A stretch of 64,000 nt of DNA from Mesorhizobium comanense (GTDB lineage Bacteria; Pseudomonadota; Alphaproteobacteria; Rhizobiales; Rhizobiaceae): NCBI RefSeq assembly GCF_005503535.1, contig NZ_SCNN01000030.1:1-64000 (forward strand), written 5' to 3'. Below, one piece after another: positions 17,561 to 27,252 of the stretch. Within the stretch, counting starts at the first letter, position 1. Each line of letters opens with the position of its first letter. The notes below the pieces were generated by a model, which was given only the letters and a program-made list of their open reading frames with translations, had not been told where the DNA came from and ran no database searches. The position numbers were made by a program, and so were the translations under genes.

Positions 17561-18390
17561 GCAAGAACACTATGGCCAGGAACACGGCGGCCAGGAAGGC
17601 CGCCAAGAAAATCGCCGACCGGATTCCGCGGCCGAAGAAGAAGGTCACATGGCCGCAGGCGCGCGCGTTTTCGGTGCATCTGCTGACCGCCTCGGGTTCG
17701 TTCCTCGCCTTCCTGTCGCTGGTGGCGGCGAGCGAAGAGCGATGGACGGCGATGTTCTGGTGGCTCGGGCTGGCGCTGTTCGTCGACGGCATTGACGGGC
17801 CGATCGCCCGCAAGCTGGAAGTCAAGGAGATCCTGCCGACATGGTCGGGCGAACTCCTCGACAACATCATCGATTACGTGACCTACGTGCTGATCCCGGC
17901 CTTCGCGCTCTATCAGCGCGGCTTCATGGGCGAGGGGCTGTCGTTCCTCTCCGCGGCGATCATCGTCGTCTCCAGCGCGATCTACTACGCAGACACCGGC
18001 ATGAAGACGAAGGAGAATTTCTTCAAGGGATTCCCTGTCGTCTGGAACATGGTGGTGTTCACGCTGTTCGTCATCGAGCCCGGGCAATGGGTCTCGTTCG
18101 CGGTGGTGGTGGTGGCCGGCATCCTGACCTTCATCCCGATCAATTTCATCCACCCTGTGCGGGTCGTGCGATTGCGGCCGATCAATCTCGGCATGACACT
18201 GCTCTGGTGCGCCTTCGGCGCGCTTGCACTGGCGCAGGCGGCGCTCGGCGCCTTCTATGATCAGATCGGCGTCTTGGGGGCGCAGGTGAGCACCTTCACC
18301 AAGATCGGCATCACGGTGACCGGGCTTTACCTCGCCTGCATCGGAGGCATCATGCAGTTCTTCCCCAAGCTTGGCGCGAAGAGAACCTGA
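17557..18390 (+). CDS. pcs: Phosphatidylcholine synthase
   Basis: A 277-residue membrane enzyme that condenses CDP-diacylglycerol with choline to give phosphatidylcholine, a route characteristic of rhizobia and relatives. The CDP-alcohol phosphotransferase motif is clear: DGIDGPIARKLEVK followed by GELLDNIIDYVTY (pattern D-G-x2-A-R...G-x3-D-x3-D). About eight hydrophobic helices surround it, and WPQARAFSVHLLTASGSF leads into the first. A GTG at 17557 overlaps the DUF1326 stop and has GGCGGGG upstream; an ATG at 17572 is the alternative and would shorten the protein by five residues. It is the third member of a tightly packed three-gene unit. Confidence 0.94.
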   Translation: MSKNTMARNTAARKAAKKIADRIPRPKKKVTWPQARAFSVHLLTASGSFLAFLSLVAASEERWTAMFWWLGLALFVDGIDGPIARKLEVKEILPTWSGELLDNIIDYVTYVLIPAFALYQRGFMGEGLSFLSAAIIVVSSAIYYADTGMKTKENFFKGFPVVWNMVVFTLFVIEPGQWVSFAVVVVAGILTFIPINFIHPVRVVRLRPINLGMTLLWCAFGALALAQAALGAFYDQIGVLGAQVSTFTKIGITVTGLYLACIGGIMQFFPKLGAKRT

Positions 18391-18430
18391 TTTTCCAAAC
18401 CCGCAAGCAGGTCCCGCAGGAAGTCTGAAA

Positions 18431-19408
18431 ATGTCCAAAGCAATCCGCATTCGCGCCAATGGCGGTCCGGAAGTTCTGACCTACGAGGACTCCGACCCGG
18501 GTCAGCCGGGTTCGGGCCAGATCCTGATCCGCCATACCGCGATCGGGCTCAACTTCATCGATGTCTATTATCGGTCGGGTCTCTATCCGGCGCCGGGCGG
18601 ATTTCCGCTCATTCCCGGCAGTGAAGCCGCCGGTGTGGTGCTGGAGGTAGGACAGGATGTCGGCTGGCTGAAGCAGGGCGACCGGGTGGCTTATGCCGCC
18701 ACGACAGGCGCTTACGCCCAGGAGCGCGTCATCGATGCCAGCAGGGTCGTCAAGATTCCCGACGGCATCAGCGACGAACAGGCGGCCGCGATGATGCTCA
18801 AGGGGATGACCGCCGAGTATCTCTTGCGCCGGACCTTCAAGGTGAAGGCGGGCGACACGATCCTGTTTCATGCCGCAGCCGGCGGTGTAGGCCTCATTCT
18901 CGGCCAATGGGCGAAGCATCTGGGCGCGACCGTCATCGGCACCGCCAGCTCGACCGACAAGATCGAACTGGCAAAGGCGCATGGCTTCGACCATGTCATC
19001 AATTACAAGGAGCAGGATTTCGTCGCGGGCGTGGCCGCCATTACAGGCGGCAGGAAATGCGACGTCGTCTACGATTCCGTGGGCAACGACACGTTTCCCG
19101 CCTCGCTGGACTGTCTGAAGCCGCTCGGCATGTTCGTCAGCTTCGGCCAGTCGTCAGGACCGATCCCACCATTCTCGATGTCGCTGCTGGCGCAGAAGGG
19201 GTCCTTGTTCGCGACCCGGCCAACGCTGTTCGTCTACAACGCCAAGCGCGAGGACCTCGACGCCTCTGCGGCCGCTCTGTTCGATGTCGTGCTGAGCGGC
19301 GCGGTCGAGATCAAGATCAACCAGCGCTATGCTTTGAAAGACGCCGGCAAGGCGCACTCGAATCTCGAAGGCCGCAGGACGACAGGCACGACCGTACTGG
19401 TTCCCTGA
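18431..19408 (+). CDS. Quinone oxidoreductase (zeta-crystallin/QOR-type MDR)
   Basis: A 325-residue medium-chain dehydrogenase/reductase without the structural zinc cysteines, as in QOR. The N-terminal GroES-like domain contains GLNFIDVYYRSGLYP. The Rossmann domain carries HAAAGGVGLILGQWAKHLGA, with the AxxGGVG nucleotide-binding motif at about 149-154. It probably reduces quinones with NADPH. The ATG at 18431 has AGGAAG upstream. It begins 40 bp after pcs on the same strand and may be part of that transcript. Confidence 0.9.
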   Translation: MSKAIRIRANGGPEVLTYEDSDPGQPGSGQILIRHTAIGLNFIDVYYRSGLYPAPGGFPLIPGSEAAGVVLEVGQDVGWLKQGDRVAYAATTGAYAQERVIDASRVVKIPDGISDEQAAAMMLKGMTAEYLLRRTFKVKAGDTILFHAAAGGVGLILGQWAKHLGATVIGTASSTDKIELAKAHGFDHVINYKEQDFVAGVAAITGGRKCDVVYDSVGNDTFPASLDCLKPLGMFVSFGQSSGPIPPFSMSLLAQKGSLFATRPTLFVYNAKREDLDASAAALFDVVLSGAVEIKINQRYALKDAGKAHSNLEGRRTTGTTVLVP

Positions 19409-19637
19409 CGGAAGTTTGCACGGGTTTTGAGCGCCTTGCCCTAGCGCCGAGCAGAGTTTGCCCGAAAAGCCGGCCAACCACTTTATTGAGCGAAAGAAGG
19501 CTGATCTTTGCCCTTGAGTTTCCGCTGAAATTCTTGAAGCTCTTTCAAGTTGGGTGCTGCTTTCACACAAGAGCTGGCCGCGCATACGATGCTTTCGGGA
19601 ACACAGAACATATCCGGGAACCCGGATGGGAGGCACT

Positions 19638-21203
19638 GTGAGTGCAAATCATGATGGAACGAACCTGCTCGAGGTTCGTGGCCTGACCAAGATATTCGGC
19701 ACCCTGACGGCGTGCGATCACATCGACCTCAACATCGCCAAAGGGGAAATTCACGCGCTGCTCGGTGAGAACGGCGCCGGCAAATCGACCTTGGTCAAGA
19801 TGCTGTTCGGTTCGCTGGAGCCCAATTCCGGCGAGATTTTCTGGAATGGCCAGGCAGTGCGCATCACCAGCCCGGGTGCCGCGAAAAAACTCGGCATCGG
19901 CATGGTGTTCCAGCATTTTTCGTTGTTCGAGGCGCTGACCGCGGCCGAGAACATTGCGCTGTCCCTCGATGACGGCTCGCCGATCAGCAGCATCGCGGCG
20001 AAGGCGAGGGCGCTTTCCTTCAGCTACGGCCTGCCACTCGATCCTGAGTCGCTGGTCGGCGATCTGTCGGTCGGCGAGCGCCAGCGCATCGAGATCATCC
20101 GCTGCCTGTTGCAGACACCGCAGTTGATCATTCTGGACGAACCGACCTCGGTGCTGACCCCACAAGAGGCAGACAAGCTGTTCGAGACGCTGGAGCGGCT
20201 GCGCTCGGAAGGCAAATCGATCCTCTACATCTCGCACCGGCTGGAAGAGGTCAAACGCATCTGCGACCGCGCCACCGTGTTGCGGCACGGCAAGGTGGTC
20301 GGGCACTGCAATCCTCGCGAGGAGACGGCTGCCTCGCTCGCCCGCATGATGGTCGGCAACGAGGTGCAGGCGGTGGAGCGCGCGCCCGTCGAGGGGATCG
20401 AAACCGCGCCGTCGCTGCTCGAAATCCGTAATCTCAGCCGCAAACCCGCGACGCCGTTTTCCATTGCGCTCAAGAATATCAGCCTCGATGTCCGCGCCGG
20501 TGAAGTGATCGGCATCGCCGGCGTCGCCGGCAACGGCCAGGGCGAATTCTTCGAGTCCGTCTCCGGTGAAGTCCAGCAGCACGATGCCGCTTCCGTGCGC
20601 ATTCGCGGCAAGAACGCCGGCGGCCTCACCATTACCGGGCGCCGCCTGCTTGGCGCGGCCTTCGTGCCGGAGGAGCGGCTTGGCCACGGCGCCGCGCCGC
20701 GCATGAAACTGTCGGAAAATCTGCTGCTGTCGCGTCATGCCACTGATGGAAAGGCCTTTGTCGGCACCGGCGGCATGGTCAAGGGTGCGGCTGTCTACGC
20801 CGCCTCCCAACGCATCATCGAAGCGATGGACGTGCGCAAGAGCGCACCGGATCCGGAAGCGGCAGCACTTTCTGGCGGCAATCTGCAGAAATTCATCGTT
20901 GGCCGCGAACTCGACCGCCGCCCAAGCGTCATGGTGGTGAACCAGCCGACATGGGGTGTCGACGCCGGGGCCGCCGCCCACATCCGGCAGGCACTCATCG
21001 AGTTGTCGCGCAGTGGGTCCGCGGTCTTGGTCATCAGCCAGGACCTCGACGAGCTGTTCGAGATATCGGACGCGATCGCGGTGATGCACAATGGCGAATT
21101 GTCCAGGCCGATGCCGATTGCCGAAGCAACCTTCGAGAAGGTCGGGCTGCTGATGGGCGGCGCCGAGCCCGGCCACGCCGAACACACGCTGGAGACGGCA
21201 TGA
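19638..21203 (+). CDS. BMP-type ABC importer, dual ATPase subunit
   Basis: A 521-residue protein with two ABC domains, the ATPase of a nucleoside/simple-sugar-type importer. Domain 1 has Walker A GENGAGKST, Q-loop FQHFSLFEAL, signature LSVGERQR and Walker B LIILDEPTS. Domain 2 has a degenerate Walker A (AGVAGNGQGE, no GKS), signature LSGGNLQK and a Walker B-like VMVVNQPTWG, in which the catalytic D-E is N-Q. Such asymmetry is usual in this family. The GTG at 19638 follows GGGAGG at the right distance; the ATG at 19626 lies upstream of that site. Its stop overlaps the first permease by ATGA. Confidence 0.92.
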   Translation: MSANHDGTNLLEVRGLTKIFGTLTACDHIDLNIAKGEIHALLGENGAGKSTLVKMLFGSLEPNSGEIFWNGQAVRITSPGAAKKLGIGMVFQHFSLFEALTAAENIALSLDDGSPISSIAAKARALSFSYGLPLDPESLVGDLSVGERQRIEIIRCLLQTPQLIILDEPTSVLTPQEADKLFETLERLRSEGKSILYISHRLEEVKRICDRATVLRHGKVVGHCNPREETAASLARMMVGNEVQAVERAPVEGIETAPSLLEIRNLSRKPATPFSIALKNISLDVRAGEVIGIAGVAGNGQGEFFESVSGEVQQHDAASVRIRGKNAGGLTITGRRLLGAAFVPEERLGHGAAPRMKLSENLLLSRHATDGKAFVGTGGMVKGAAVYAASQRIIEAMDVRKSAPDPEAAALSGGNLQKFIVGRELDRRPSVMVVNQPTWGVDAGAAAHIRQALIELSRSGSAVLVISQDLDELFEISDAIAVMHNGELSRPMPIAEATFEKVGLLMGGAEPGHAEHTLETA

Positions 21204-22330
21204 TGCGCCTCGAACTCGTCAAACGCCCGCAGCGCTCGGCGCTGTTCTCGATGCTGTCGCCGTTCATCGCCTTCGCGCTGACCATCATTGCCGGCGCGGT
21301 TCTGTTCGCGCTGCTCGGCGTCAATCCGTTGACCGCCTTCCGGATCTATTTCGTCGAGCCGATCAGCCAGGTCTGGCAACTGCACGAGCTGGCCATCAAG
21401 GCGGCCCCGCTCATCCTGATCGCTGTCGGCCTGTCGGTCTGCTACAAGGCCAACATCTGGAACATCGGTGCCGAGGGCCAGTTTATCTTCGGCGCCATCT
21501 TCGGATCGATCCTCCCCGTGCTGTTTCCGCAGTTCGAGGGGCCCTTGGTTCTGCCACTGATGCTCCTGTGCGGCATGGTCGGCGGAGCGGCCTACGCGGC
21601 AATCCCGGCCATGCTGAAGACACGTTTCGGCACCAACGAGATCCTGACCAGCCTGATGCTGGTCTATGTCGCCCAGCTGTTCCTCGACTGGCTGGTGCGC
21701 GGGCCCTGGCGCGATCCGCAGGGCCATGGTTTCCCGCAGACGATCCAGTTCGGCGATTCCGCCGTGTTGCCGGAGCTGATGCCGGACGCCGGACGCGCCA
21801 ATTGGGGTTTCGTCTTCGCGCTGGTGGCCGCTGTGCTGGTCTGGATCCTGATGGGCCGCATGCTCAAGGGCTTCGAGGTCCGCGTGCTGGGCTCGAGCCC
21901 GAGGGCAGGGCGCTTCGCCGGCTTCGGCCTCAACCGCATGGTGTTCTTCGCCTTCCTGCTGTCGGGTGCGCTGGCCGGCCTTGCCGGCATCTGTGAGGTC
22001 TCCGGCGCCATCGGGCAATTGCAGCCGGTGATTTCCCCCGGCTATGGCTTCACCGCCATCATCGTCGCCTTCCTCGGCCGCCTCAATCCGCTGGGCATCA
22101 TCGCGGCCGGCCTGGTGCTGGCGCTGACTTATCTCGGCGGCGAGGCCGTGCAGAGCGCACTTGGCATTTCCGACAAGGTGGTGAGGGTGTTCCAGGGCAT
22201 GCTTTTGTTCTTCGTGCTCGGCTGCGACACGCTCATCCATTACCGCATCCGCGTCATCGGCCTCGCACTGACGAAGCAGGACAGCGCCGCAAAGCTCGAG
22301 GCAGCGCCGAAGTTGAAGGAAGCCCGCTGA
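21200..22330 (+). CDS. BMP-type ABC importer permease 1
   Basis: A 376-residue inner-membrane permease of the BPD_transp_2 family with about ten hydrophobic helices. The family segments are NIWNIGAEGQFIFGAIFGS and RFGTNEILTSLMLVYVAQ; the conserved GAEGQ lies at about 89-93. It starts with an ATG overlapping the ATPase stop, and its stop overlaps the second permease start by one base. That arrangement favours fixed stoichiometry of the complex. By analogy with YufP/NupP-type systems it forms the channel for nucleosides or related bases. Confidence 0.92.
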   Translation: MMRLELVKRPQRSALFSMLSPFIAFALTIIAGAVLFALLGVNPLTAFRIYFVEPISQVWQLHELAIKAAPLILIAVGLSVCYKANIWNIGAEGQFIFGAIFGSILPVLFPQFEGPLVLPLMLLCGMVGGAAYAAIPAMLKTRFGTNEILTSLMLVYVAQLFLDWLVRGPWRDPQGHGFPQTIQFGDSAVLPELMPDAGRANWGFVFALVAAVLVWILMGRMLKGFEVRVLGSSPRAGRFAGFGLNRMVFFAFLLSGALAGLAGICEVSGAIGQLQPVISPGYGFTAIIVAFLGRLNPLGIIAAGLVLALTYLGGEAVQSALGISDKVVRVFQGMLLFFVLGCDTLIHYRIRVIGLALTKQDSAAKLEAAPKLKEAR

Positions 22331-23250
22331 TGGACATCACCGTCAACATCCTCCTGACCATCGCCACGGCGGCGACGCCGCTTCTGATCGCGGCGATCGG
22401 CGAATTGGTGGTCGAACGTTCCGGCGTGCTCAATCTCGGCGTCGAAGGCATGATGATCATGGGCGCGGTAGCCGGCTTCGGAGCCGGCTACCTGACCGGC
22501 TCGCCCTGGATCGGCCTTCTGGCGGCGATCGCCATGGGCGCGCTTTTCTCACTGCTTTTTGCCGTCATGACGCTGTCGCTGGCCACCAACCAGGTGGCGA
22601 CCGGGCTGTCGTTGACGCTGCTTGGCCTCGGCCTTTCCGGCATGATGGGAACCAGTTTCGTCGGCCAGCCTGGCGTCAGGCTGCCCAACCTCGACATTCC
22701 GGGTCTCAGTTCGATTCCGATCGTTGGCAAACTGATCTTCGGCCAGGATCCCATATTCTACATCTCGATCGCCTTGACGGCCGCGGTGACGTGGTTCCTG
22801 TTCAAGACACGCACCGGGCTCACGCTGCGCTCCATCGGCGACAGCCACACATCGGCGCACGCGCTGGGCATCAAGGTTATCCGCTACCGCTATCTCGCGG
22901 TCATTTTCGGCGGCGCCTGCGCGGGTCTGGCCGGCGGCCATCTCTCGCTCGTCTACACGCCGCAGTGGGTGGAAAACATGTCGGCCGGGCGTGGCTGGAT
23001 CGCGCTGGCGCTTGTGGTGTTCGCCTCGTGGCGGCCGTGGCGGGTGCTGGCCGGCGCCTACATCTTCGGCGCGGTGTGGATCGGCCAGCTTCATGCACAG
23101 GCTTTTGGCATTCCGGTGCCCTCGCAGATGCTTTCTTCTCTGCCCTATCTGGCAACCGTCGTGGTTCTCGTTCTAATCTCGCGCAACAAGCGTTTGACGA
23201 TGATGAACACGCCGGCATCCCTGGGGCAGCCATTCGTTCCGGATCGTTGA
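22330..23250 (+). CDS. BMP-type ABC importer permease 2
   Basis: A 306-residue partner permease of the same family with about eight helices. The shared motif is seen as GVLNLGVEGMMIMGAVAGF near the N-terminus, with TNQVATGLSLTLLGLGLSG after it. It is translationally coupled to permease 1 (TGATG). The substrate-binding protein follows after 51 bp with its own ribosome-binding site, which allows higher expression of the receptor. Confidence 0.92.
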   Translation: MDITVNILLTIATAATPLLIAAIGELVVERSGVLNLGVEGMMIMGAVAGFGAGYLTGSPWIGLLAAIAMGALFSLLFAVMTLSLATNQVATGLSLTLLGLGLSGMMGTSFVGQPGVRLPNLDIPGLSSIPIVGKLIFGQDPIFYISIALTAAVTWFLFKTRTGLTLRSIGDSHTSAHALGIKVIRYRYLAVIFGGACAGLAGGHLSLVYTPQWVENMSAGRGWIALALVVFASWRPWRVLAGAYIFGAVWIGQLHAQAFGIPVPSQMLSSLPYLATVVVLVLISRNKRLTMMNTPASLGQPFVPDR

Positions 23251-23301
23251 CAAATAAAAACAAACGGAAGCTCCAAGGCTTAAACTCAGAGAGGTAACAC
23301 G

Positions 23302-24369
23302 ATGAAAAAACTGCTTATTGCCCTGATGACCACGACAGCGGCCTTGTCGATGGCCGCGTCCGCGCAGGCTGCCGACAAGTTGAAGGCATGCTGGGTCTAC
23401 ACCGGCCCGATCGGTGACTTCGGCTACTCCTATCAGCATGATCAGGGCCGGCTCGAGGTCGAAAAGGCGCTGGGCGACAAGGTGGAGACCGCCTATCTGG
23501 AGAACGTCTCCGAAGGTCCCGATGCCGACCGCGCTTTCGAGCGCCTGGCGCGCGAAGGCTGCAAGATCATCTTCGGTACCTCGTTCGGCTTCATGGATGC
23601 CGAAGTGAAGGTCGCCAAGAAGTTCCCAAAGGTGATGTTCGAGCACGCCACCGGCTACAAGACGGGTGACAATCTCGGCATATACAATGCGCGCTTCTAC
23701 GAAGGCCGCTACGTGCTCGGCCAGATCGCGGCCAAGGAATCGAAGTCCGGCGTTGCCGGCTACATCGTTTCCTTCCCGATTCCCGAAGTGGTGATGGGCA
23801 TCAATTCCTTCATGCTCGGCGCGCAGTCGATCAACCCGAACTTCAAGGCCAAGATCGTCTGGGTGAACTCCTGGTTCGATCCCGGCAAGGAAGCCGACGC
23901 CGCCAAGGCGCTGTTCGACCAGGGCGCCGACATCATCGTCCAGCATACCGATTCGACCGCTGCCCTGCAGGTGGCCGAGGAGCGCAAGCTGCACGGCTTC
24001 GGCCAATCCTCCGACATGATCAAGTTCGCGCCGAACGCGCAGCTGACGTCGCTGACCGATGAGTGGGGCCCGTATTACATCAGCCGCGTGCAGGCCGCGA
24101 TCGACGGCACCTGGAAGCCCGACAATGTCTGGCTCGGCATCAAGGACGGCGCGGTCAAGCTCGCCCCCTACACCAACATGCCCGCCGACGTGAAGGCGAT
24201 GGCGGAGGCGACCGAGAAGAAGATCGCCGGCGGCTGGAACCCCTTCACCGGACCGATCGCCAAGCAGGACGGCTCTGCCTGGCTGAAGGACGGCGAAGTG
24301 GCTGACGACGGCACGCTGCTCGGCATGAATTTCTACGTCAAGGGCGTCGACGACAAGCTGCCGCAGTAA
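23302..24369 (+). CDS. BMP family substrate-binding protein
   Basis: A 355-residue periplasmic receptor of the basic membrane protein (PnrA-like) family, which binds purine nucleosides in characterised members. The signal peptide MKKLLIALMTTTAALSMAASAQA is cleaved before ADKLK. The mature part shows VYTGPIGDFGYSYQHDQG, the GFMD segment and the D-x-G loop GADIIVQHTDSTA. GAGAGG lies upstream of the ATG. It is the last gene of the ATPase-permease-permease-receptor operon and is closed by a terminator. Rhizobial homologues are often annotated as nucleoside or autoinducer-like transporters; the ligand here is not proven. Confidence 0.93.
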   Translation: MKKLLIALMTTTAALSMAASAQAADKLKACWVYTGPIGDFGYSYQHDQGRLEVEKALGDKVETAYLENVSEGPDADRAFERLAREGCKIIFGTSFGFMDAEVKVAKKFPKVMFEHATGYKTGDNLGIYNARFYEGRYVLGQIAAKESKSGVAGYIVSFPIPEVVMGINSFMLGAQSINPNFKAKIVWVNSWFDPGKEADAAKALFDQGADIIVQHTDSTAALQVAEERKLHGFGQSSDMIKFAPNAQLTSLTDEWGPYYISRVQAAIDGTWKPDNVWLGIKDGAVKLAPYTNMPADVKAMAEATEKKIAGGWNPFTGPIAKQDGSAWLKDGEVADDGTLLGMNFYVKGVDDKLPQ

Positions 24370-24395
24370 GCGCGGCATCATTACGGATATGGAAA

Positions 24396-24418
24396 GGGCG
24401 CCGCGAGGCGCCCTTTTT
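24396..24418 (+). terminator. Terminator of the BMP importer operon
   Basis: GGGCGCC-GCGA-GGCGCCC is followed by TTTTT, 27 bp past the receptor stop and between two converging genes. An AAA before the stem could extend it and allow use from the rimO side. Confidence 0.9.
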
Positions 24419-24443
24419 CGTATCCGGCTGGATAACAAAAAGC

Positions 24444-25757
24444 TTAGACAGCCGAACCGTAGAGATCGTAGGCGTCCGCGCGCTCGATCTTGACCGTGAC
24501 GATGTCGCCGGCGCGCATGGGACGCCGCGACTGGATATGGACCGAACCGTCGATCTCCGGCGCATCGTATTTGGTGCGGCCCTTGGCTGACGTGCCATGC
24601 GCTTCATCGATCAGCACGGGCAGGCGCTTGCCGACCTTTTTGGCGAGCTGCGTCGCCGAGATCTTCTGCTGGCGTTGCATAAAGCGGTGCCAGCGTGCTT
24701 CCTTGATTTCCTGCGGCACCTGCTCGAGGCCGAGATCGTTGGAGCGGGCGCCCTTGACCGGTTCGTATTTGAAGCAGCCGGCACGATCGATCTTCGCCTC
24801 GTCCAGCCAGTCGAGCAGCATTTCGAAATCCTCTTCCGTCTCGCCGGGGAAGCCGACGATGAAGGTCGAGCGGATGGCAAGGTCCGGGCAGACGTCACGC
24901 CAGCCGCGAATGCGCTCCAGCGTCTTTTCGCCATGCGCTGGCCGGCGCATGTTCTTCAGCACTTGCGGCGAAGCGTGCTGGAACGGGATGTCCAGATAAG
25001 GAAGTATCTTGCCGTCGGCCATCAGCGGAATAACGTCGGCGACATGCGGGTAGGGATAGACATAGTGCATGCGTACCCAGATGCCGAGCTTGCCCAATTC
25101 CTCCGACAGATCGAGGAATTTGGCGCGGACCTCGCGGTCGCCGAACATCGACGTCTGGTATTTGATGTCGATGCCGTAGGCGCTGGTGTCCTGCGAGATG
25201 ACCAGAAGTTCCTTGACGCCGGCCTTGGCCAGCTTCTCGGCTTCGCGCAGCACGTCGGCCGCGGGCCGTGAAACGAGGTCGCCGCGCAGCGCCGGAATGA
25301 TGCAGAAGGTGCAGCGGTTGTTGCAGCCTTCCGAAATCTTCAGGTAGGCGTAATGGCGCGGGGTCAGCTTGACGCCCTGCGGCGGCAGCAGATCGACATA
25401 GGGATCGTGCGAGGGCGGCGCCGCCTCGTGGACGGCGGCCATGACGCTCTCATAGGCCTGCGGGCCGGTTATCGCCAGCACATTGGGGTGCTTCTCGCGG
25501 ATGACGTCCGGTTCGGCGCCCAGACAACCCGTGACGATGACCCTGCCGTTCTCCGAAAGCGCCGAACCGATGGCGTTTAGCGACTCGTCACGGGCGGAGT
25601 CCAAGAAACCGCAAGTGTTGACGACGACGAGATCGGCACCGTCATGCTTGCGGGCGATCTCATAGCCCTCGGCCCGCAGCCGCGTGATGATGCGTTCGGA
25701 ATCGACAAGGGCCTTGGGGCACCCGAGACTGACAAAGCTGACGCGCGGAGCGGACAT
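24444..25757 (-). CDS. rimO: Ribosomal protein S12 methylthiotransferase RimO
   Basis: A 437-residue radical-SAM methylthiotransferase that modifies the conserved aspartate of ribosomal protein S12. The N-terminal UPF0004 domain supplies three cluster cysteines (LGCPKALVDSE, NTCGF, TGCLG). The radical-SAM motif is CNNRCTFC at about residues 145-152. The C-terminal TRAM domain ends with VKIERADAYDLYGSAV. Length and motif order are standard, and the DAYDLYG ending is typical of RimO rather than MiaB. It starts with an ATG at 25757. Confidence 0.96.
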   Translation of the reverse strand: MSAPRVSFVSLGCPKALVDSERIITRLRAEGYEIARKHDGADLVVVNTCGFLDSARDESLNAIGSALSENGRVIVTGCLGAEPDVIREKHPNVLAITGPQAYESVMAAVHEAAPPSHDPYVDLLPPQGVKLTPRHYAYLKISEGCNNRCTFCIIPALRGDLVSRPAADVLREAEKLAKAGVKELLVISQDTSAYGIDIKYQTSMFGDREVRAKFLDLSEELGKLGIWVRMHYVYPYPHVADVIPLMADGKILPYLDIPFQHASPQVLKNMRRPAHGEKTLERIRGWRDVCPDLAIRSTFIVGFPGETEEDFEMLLDWLDEAKIDRAGCFKYEPVKGARSNDLGLEQVPQEIKEARWHRFMQRQQKISATQLAKKVGKRLPVLIDEAHGTSAKGRTKYDAPEIDGSVHIQSRRPMRAGDIVTVKIERADAYDLYGSAV

Positions 25758-25916
25758 GGGCAGGTTTCCAAAGGACGCAGCCCGGAAACACCGATCCGGC
25801 CCGCAGTCTCAACATATAACGGTTTGCATGGCTCTGGCAGGAGCTCAATTCGGGCGGCGCAATAGCACGGCTTCCCCAATCAGGCAAACGGAGCCGGCGC
25901 GCCGTGCTCCAAGGTC

Positions 25917-26603
25917 TCAGTGCCCGCCTGATCCGAACCAGGGCTCGAGGAAGGCAAAATGGTCGGGAAATTGCTGCACCGCGCCGTCGAGCAGCATCTT
26001 GACCGCGACGTAGAGGATGATCGCCAGGCCGATATAGGCGATCCAGCGGTACTTGTGCAGCAGCCGCGCGACAAACGACGCGGCAAAACCCATAAGGGCG
26101 ATCGACAGCGCCAGTCCGATGATCAGCACCGTCGGATGGTTCATGGCCGCGCCGGCCACTGCGAGGACATTGTCGAGCGACATCGAAACGTCGGCTATGA
26201 CGATCTGCCAGGCCGCCTGCGAGAAGGTCTTGGTCGGCCCCTTGCCGGCCGCCGCGCCGTGCTTGTCGGAGCCGCCATTCGATAGCGCTTCGGTCGCATC
26301 GCGCTCCTCGTCGTGGCTGACCCGCAACTCTCGCCACATCTTCCAGCACACCCACAGCAGCAGCAGGCCGCCGGCGAGCAGCAGCATGGGACCGATCGTG
26401 AGCAGCTTCTGCGTGATCAGGGCGAAGAAAATGCGAAGGACGGTGGCGGCCCCGATGCCTACCAGAATGGCGCGCTTGCGTTGGTCCGCCGGCAGGCCGG
26501 CAGCGGCGAGGCCGATGACGATGGCATTGTCACCCGCGAGCGCAAGGTCGATGGCGATGACCTGAAGAAGAGCCGATATGCCCGCGGCAGTGAATATTTC
26601 CAT
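25917..26603 (-). CDS. TerC/YjbE-family integral membrane protein
   Basis: A 228-residue membrane protein of the TerC family (YjbE/YkoY type). These are putative metal-ion exporters, implicated in Mn2+ handling and in loading exported metalloenzymes. The paired family motifs are seen: AIDLALAGDNAIVIGLAAAGL near the N-terminus and IADVSMSLDNVLAVAGAA at about 140-157, each with the acidic D-N pair in a membrane helix. A charged cytoplasmic loop of about 40 residues separates the halves. The ATG at 26603 is behind CAGGTCG. Confidence 0.88.
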   Translation of the reverse strand: MEIFTAAGISALLQVIAIDLALAGDNAIVIGLAAAGLPADQRKRAILVGIGAATVLRIFFALITQKLLTIGPMLLLAGGLLLLWVCWKMWRELRVSHDEERDATEALSNGGSDKHGAAAGKGPTKTFSQAAWQIVIADVSMSLDNVLAVAGAAMNHPTVLIIGLALSIALMGFAASFVARLLHKYRWIAYIGLAIILYVAVKMLLDGAVQQFPDHFAFLEPWFGSGGH

Positions 26604-26788
26604 CGACCTGAAAGCCCTTCGCCGAGTGTTCGTCGTCGATTGTCCAAACGGGCCTAAAGGCATGGTCCGCTGGCGTCAAGGCGCAGCGCCGGACAACACT
26701 GGAAAACCACTTTCGTGGCAGCGGCACTACAGGAAGATTTCAGCAACCGGCGGCCGGTTGGCCAATGCCTGATCAGATGTGTGGGAAA

Positions 26789-27178
26789 CTAATCGTAGAG
26801 ATTGTATTTCGCCCAGTCGGCCTCGGGAATCTCATCACCGATCCGGTAGCGCAGCTGGAGGACCTCCATATGGTCCGGCCCGGTCTGGCATTTGAACTTC
26901 AGCCGGTACCATTGGCCCTTGCTGCGGAACGCCGCTCCCGGGCTTCTTATCGCATCGGCGCTCATCTCGGGCGTGGCGAAAGCGTAAGCCACGACACGGT
27001 CGGCCTTGAATTTGCGGTCGTCGTGAGTAATCCGGTCGAGAACCTCGGCATCGCACCGCTGTTCAAGGCGCGTTTGCGGATCGAGTTTCATCAGTCCGGC
27101 ACGCAGGGCGTTGTCCATTGCACTGGCCGGGAAAGCCAGCGCGAGCGACGCCATTGCCGTCATGCAGAGTGTCTTCAT
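26789..27178 (-). CDS. DUF930 domain periplasmic protein
   Basis: A 129-residue exported protein with a signal peptide (MKTLCMTAMASLALAFPASA) and a DUF930-type core: LDPQTRLEQRCDAEVLDRI, followed by FKADRVVAYAFATPEM and the end segment IPEADWAKYNLYD. The function is unknown in all members I know of. The ATG at 27178 fits the signal peptide best; a start six codons earlier would also be in frame. It is a single gene between the TerC-family gene and the DUF2161 gene. Confidence 0.82.
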   Translation of the reverse strand: MKTLCMTAMASLALAFPASAMDNALRAGLMKLDPQTRLEQRCDAEVLDRITHDDRKFKADRVVAYAFATPEMSADAIRSPGAAFRSKGQWYRLKFKCQTGPDHMEVLQLRYRIGDEIPEADWAKYNLYD

Positions 27179-27252
27179 CGGCGGGACAAGCAACATATTT
27201 TGTCTGAAAAATCAACCAAGAGGGGCTCTTCGTGCTCCGCAACCCCCTGTAT

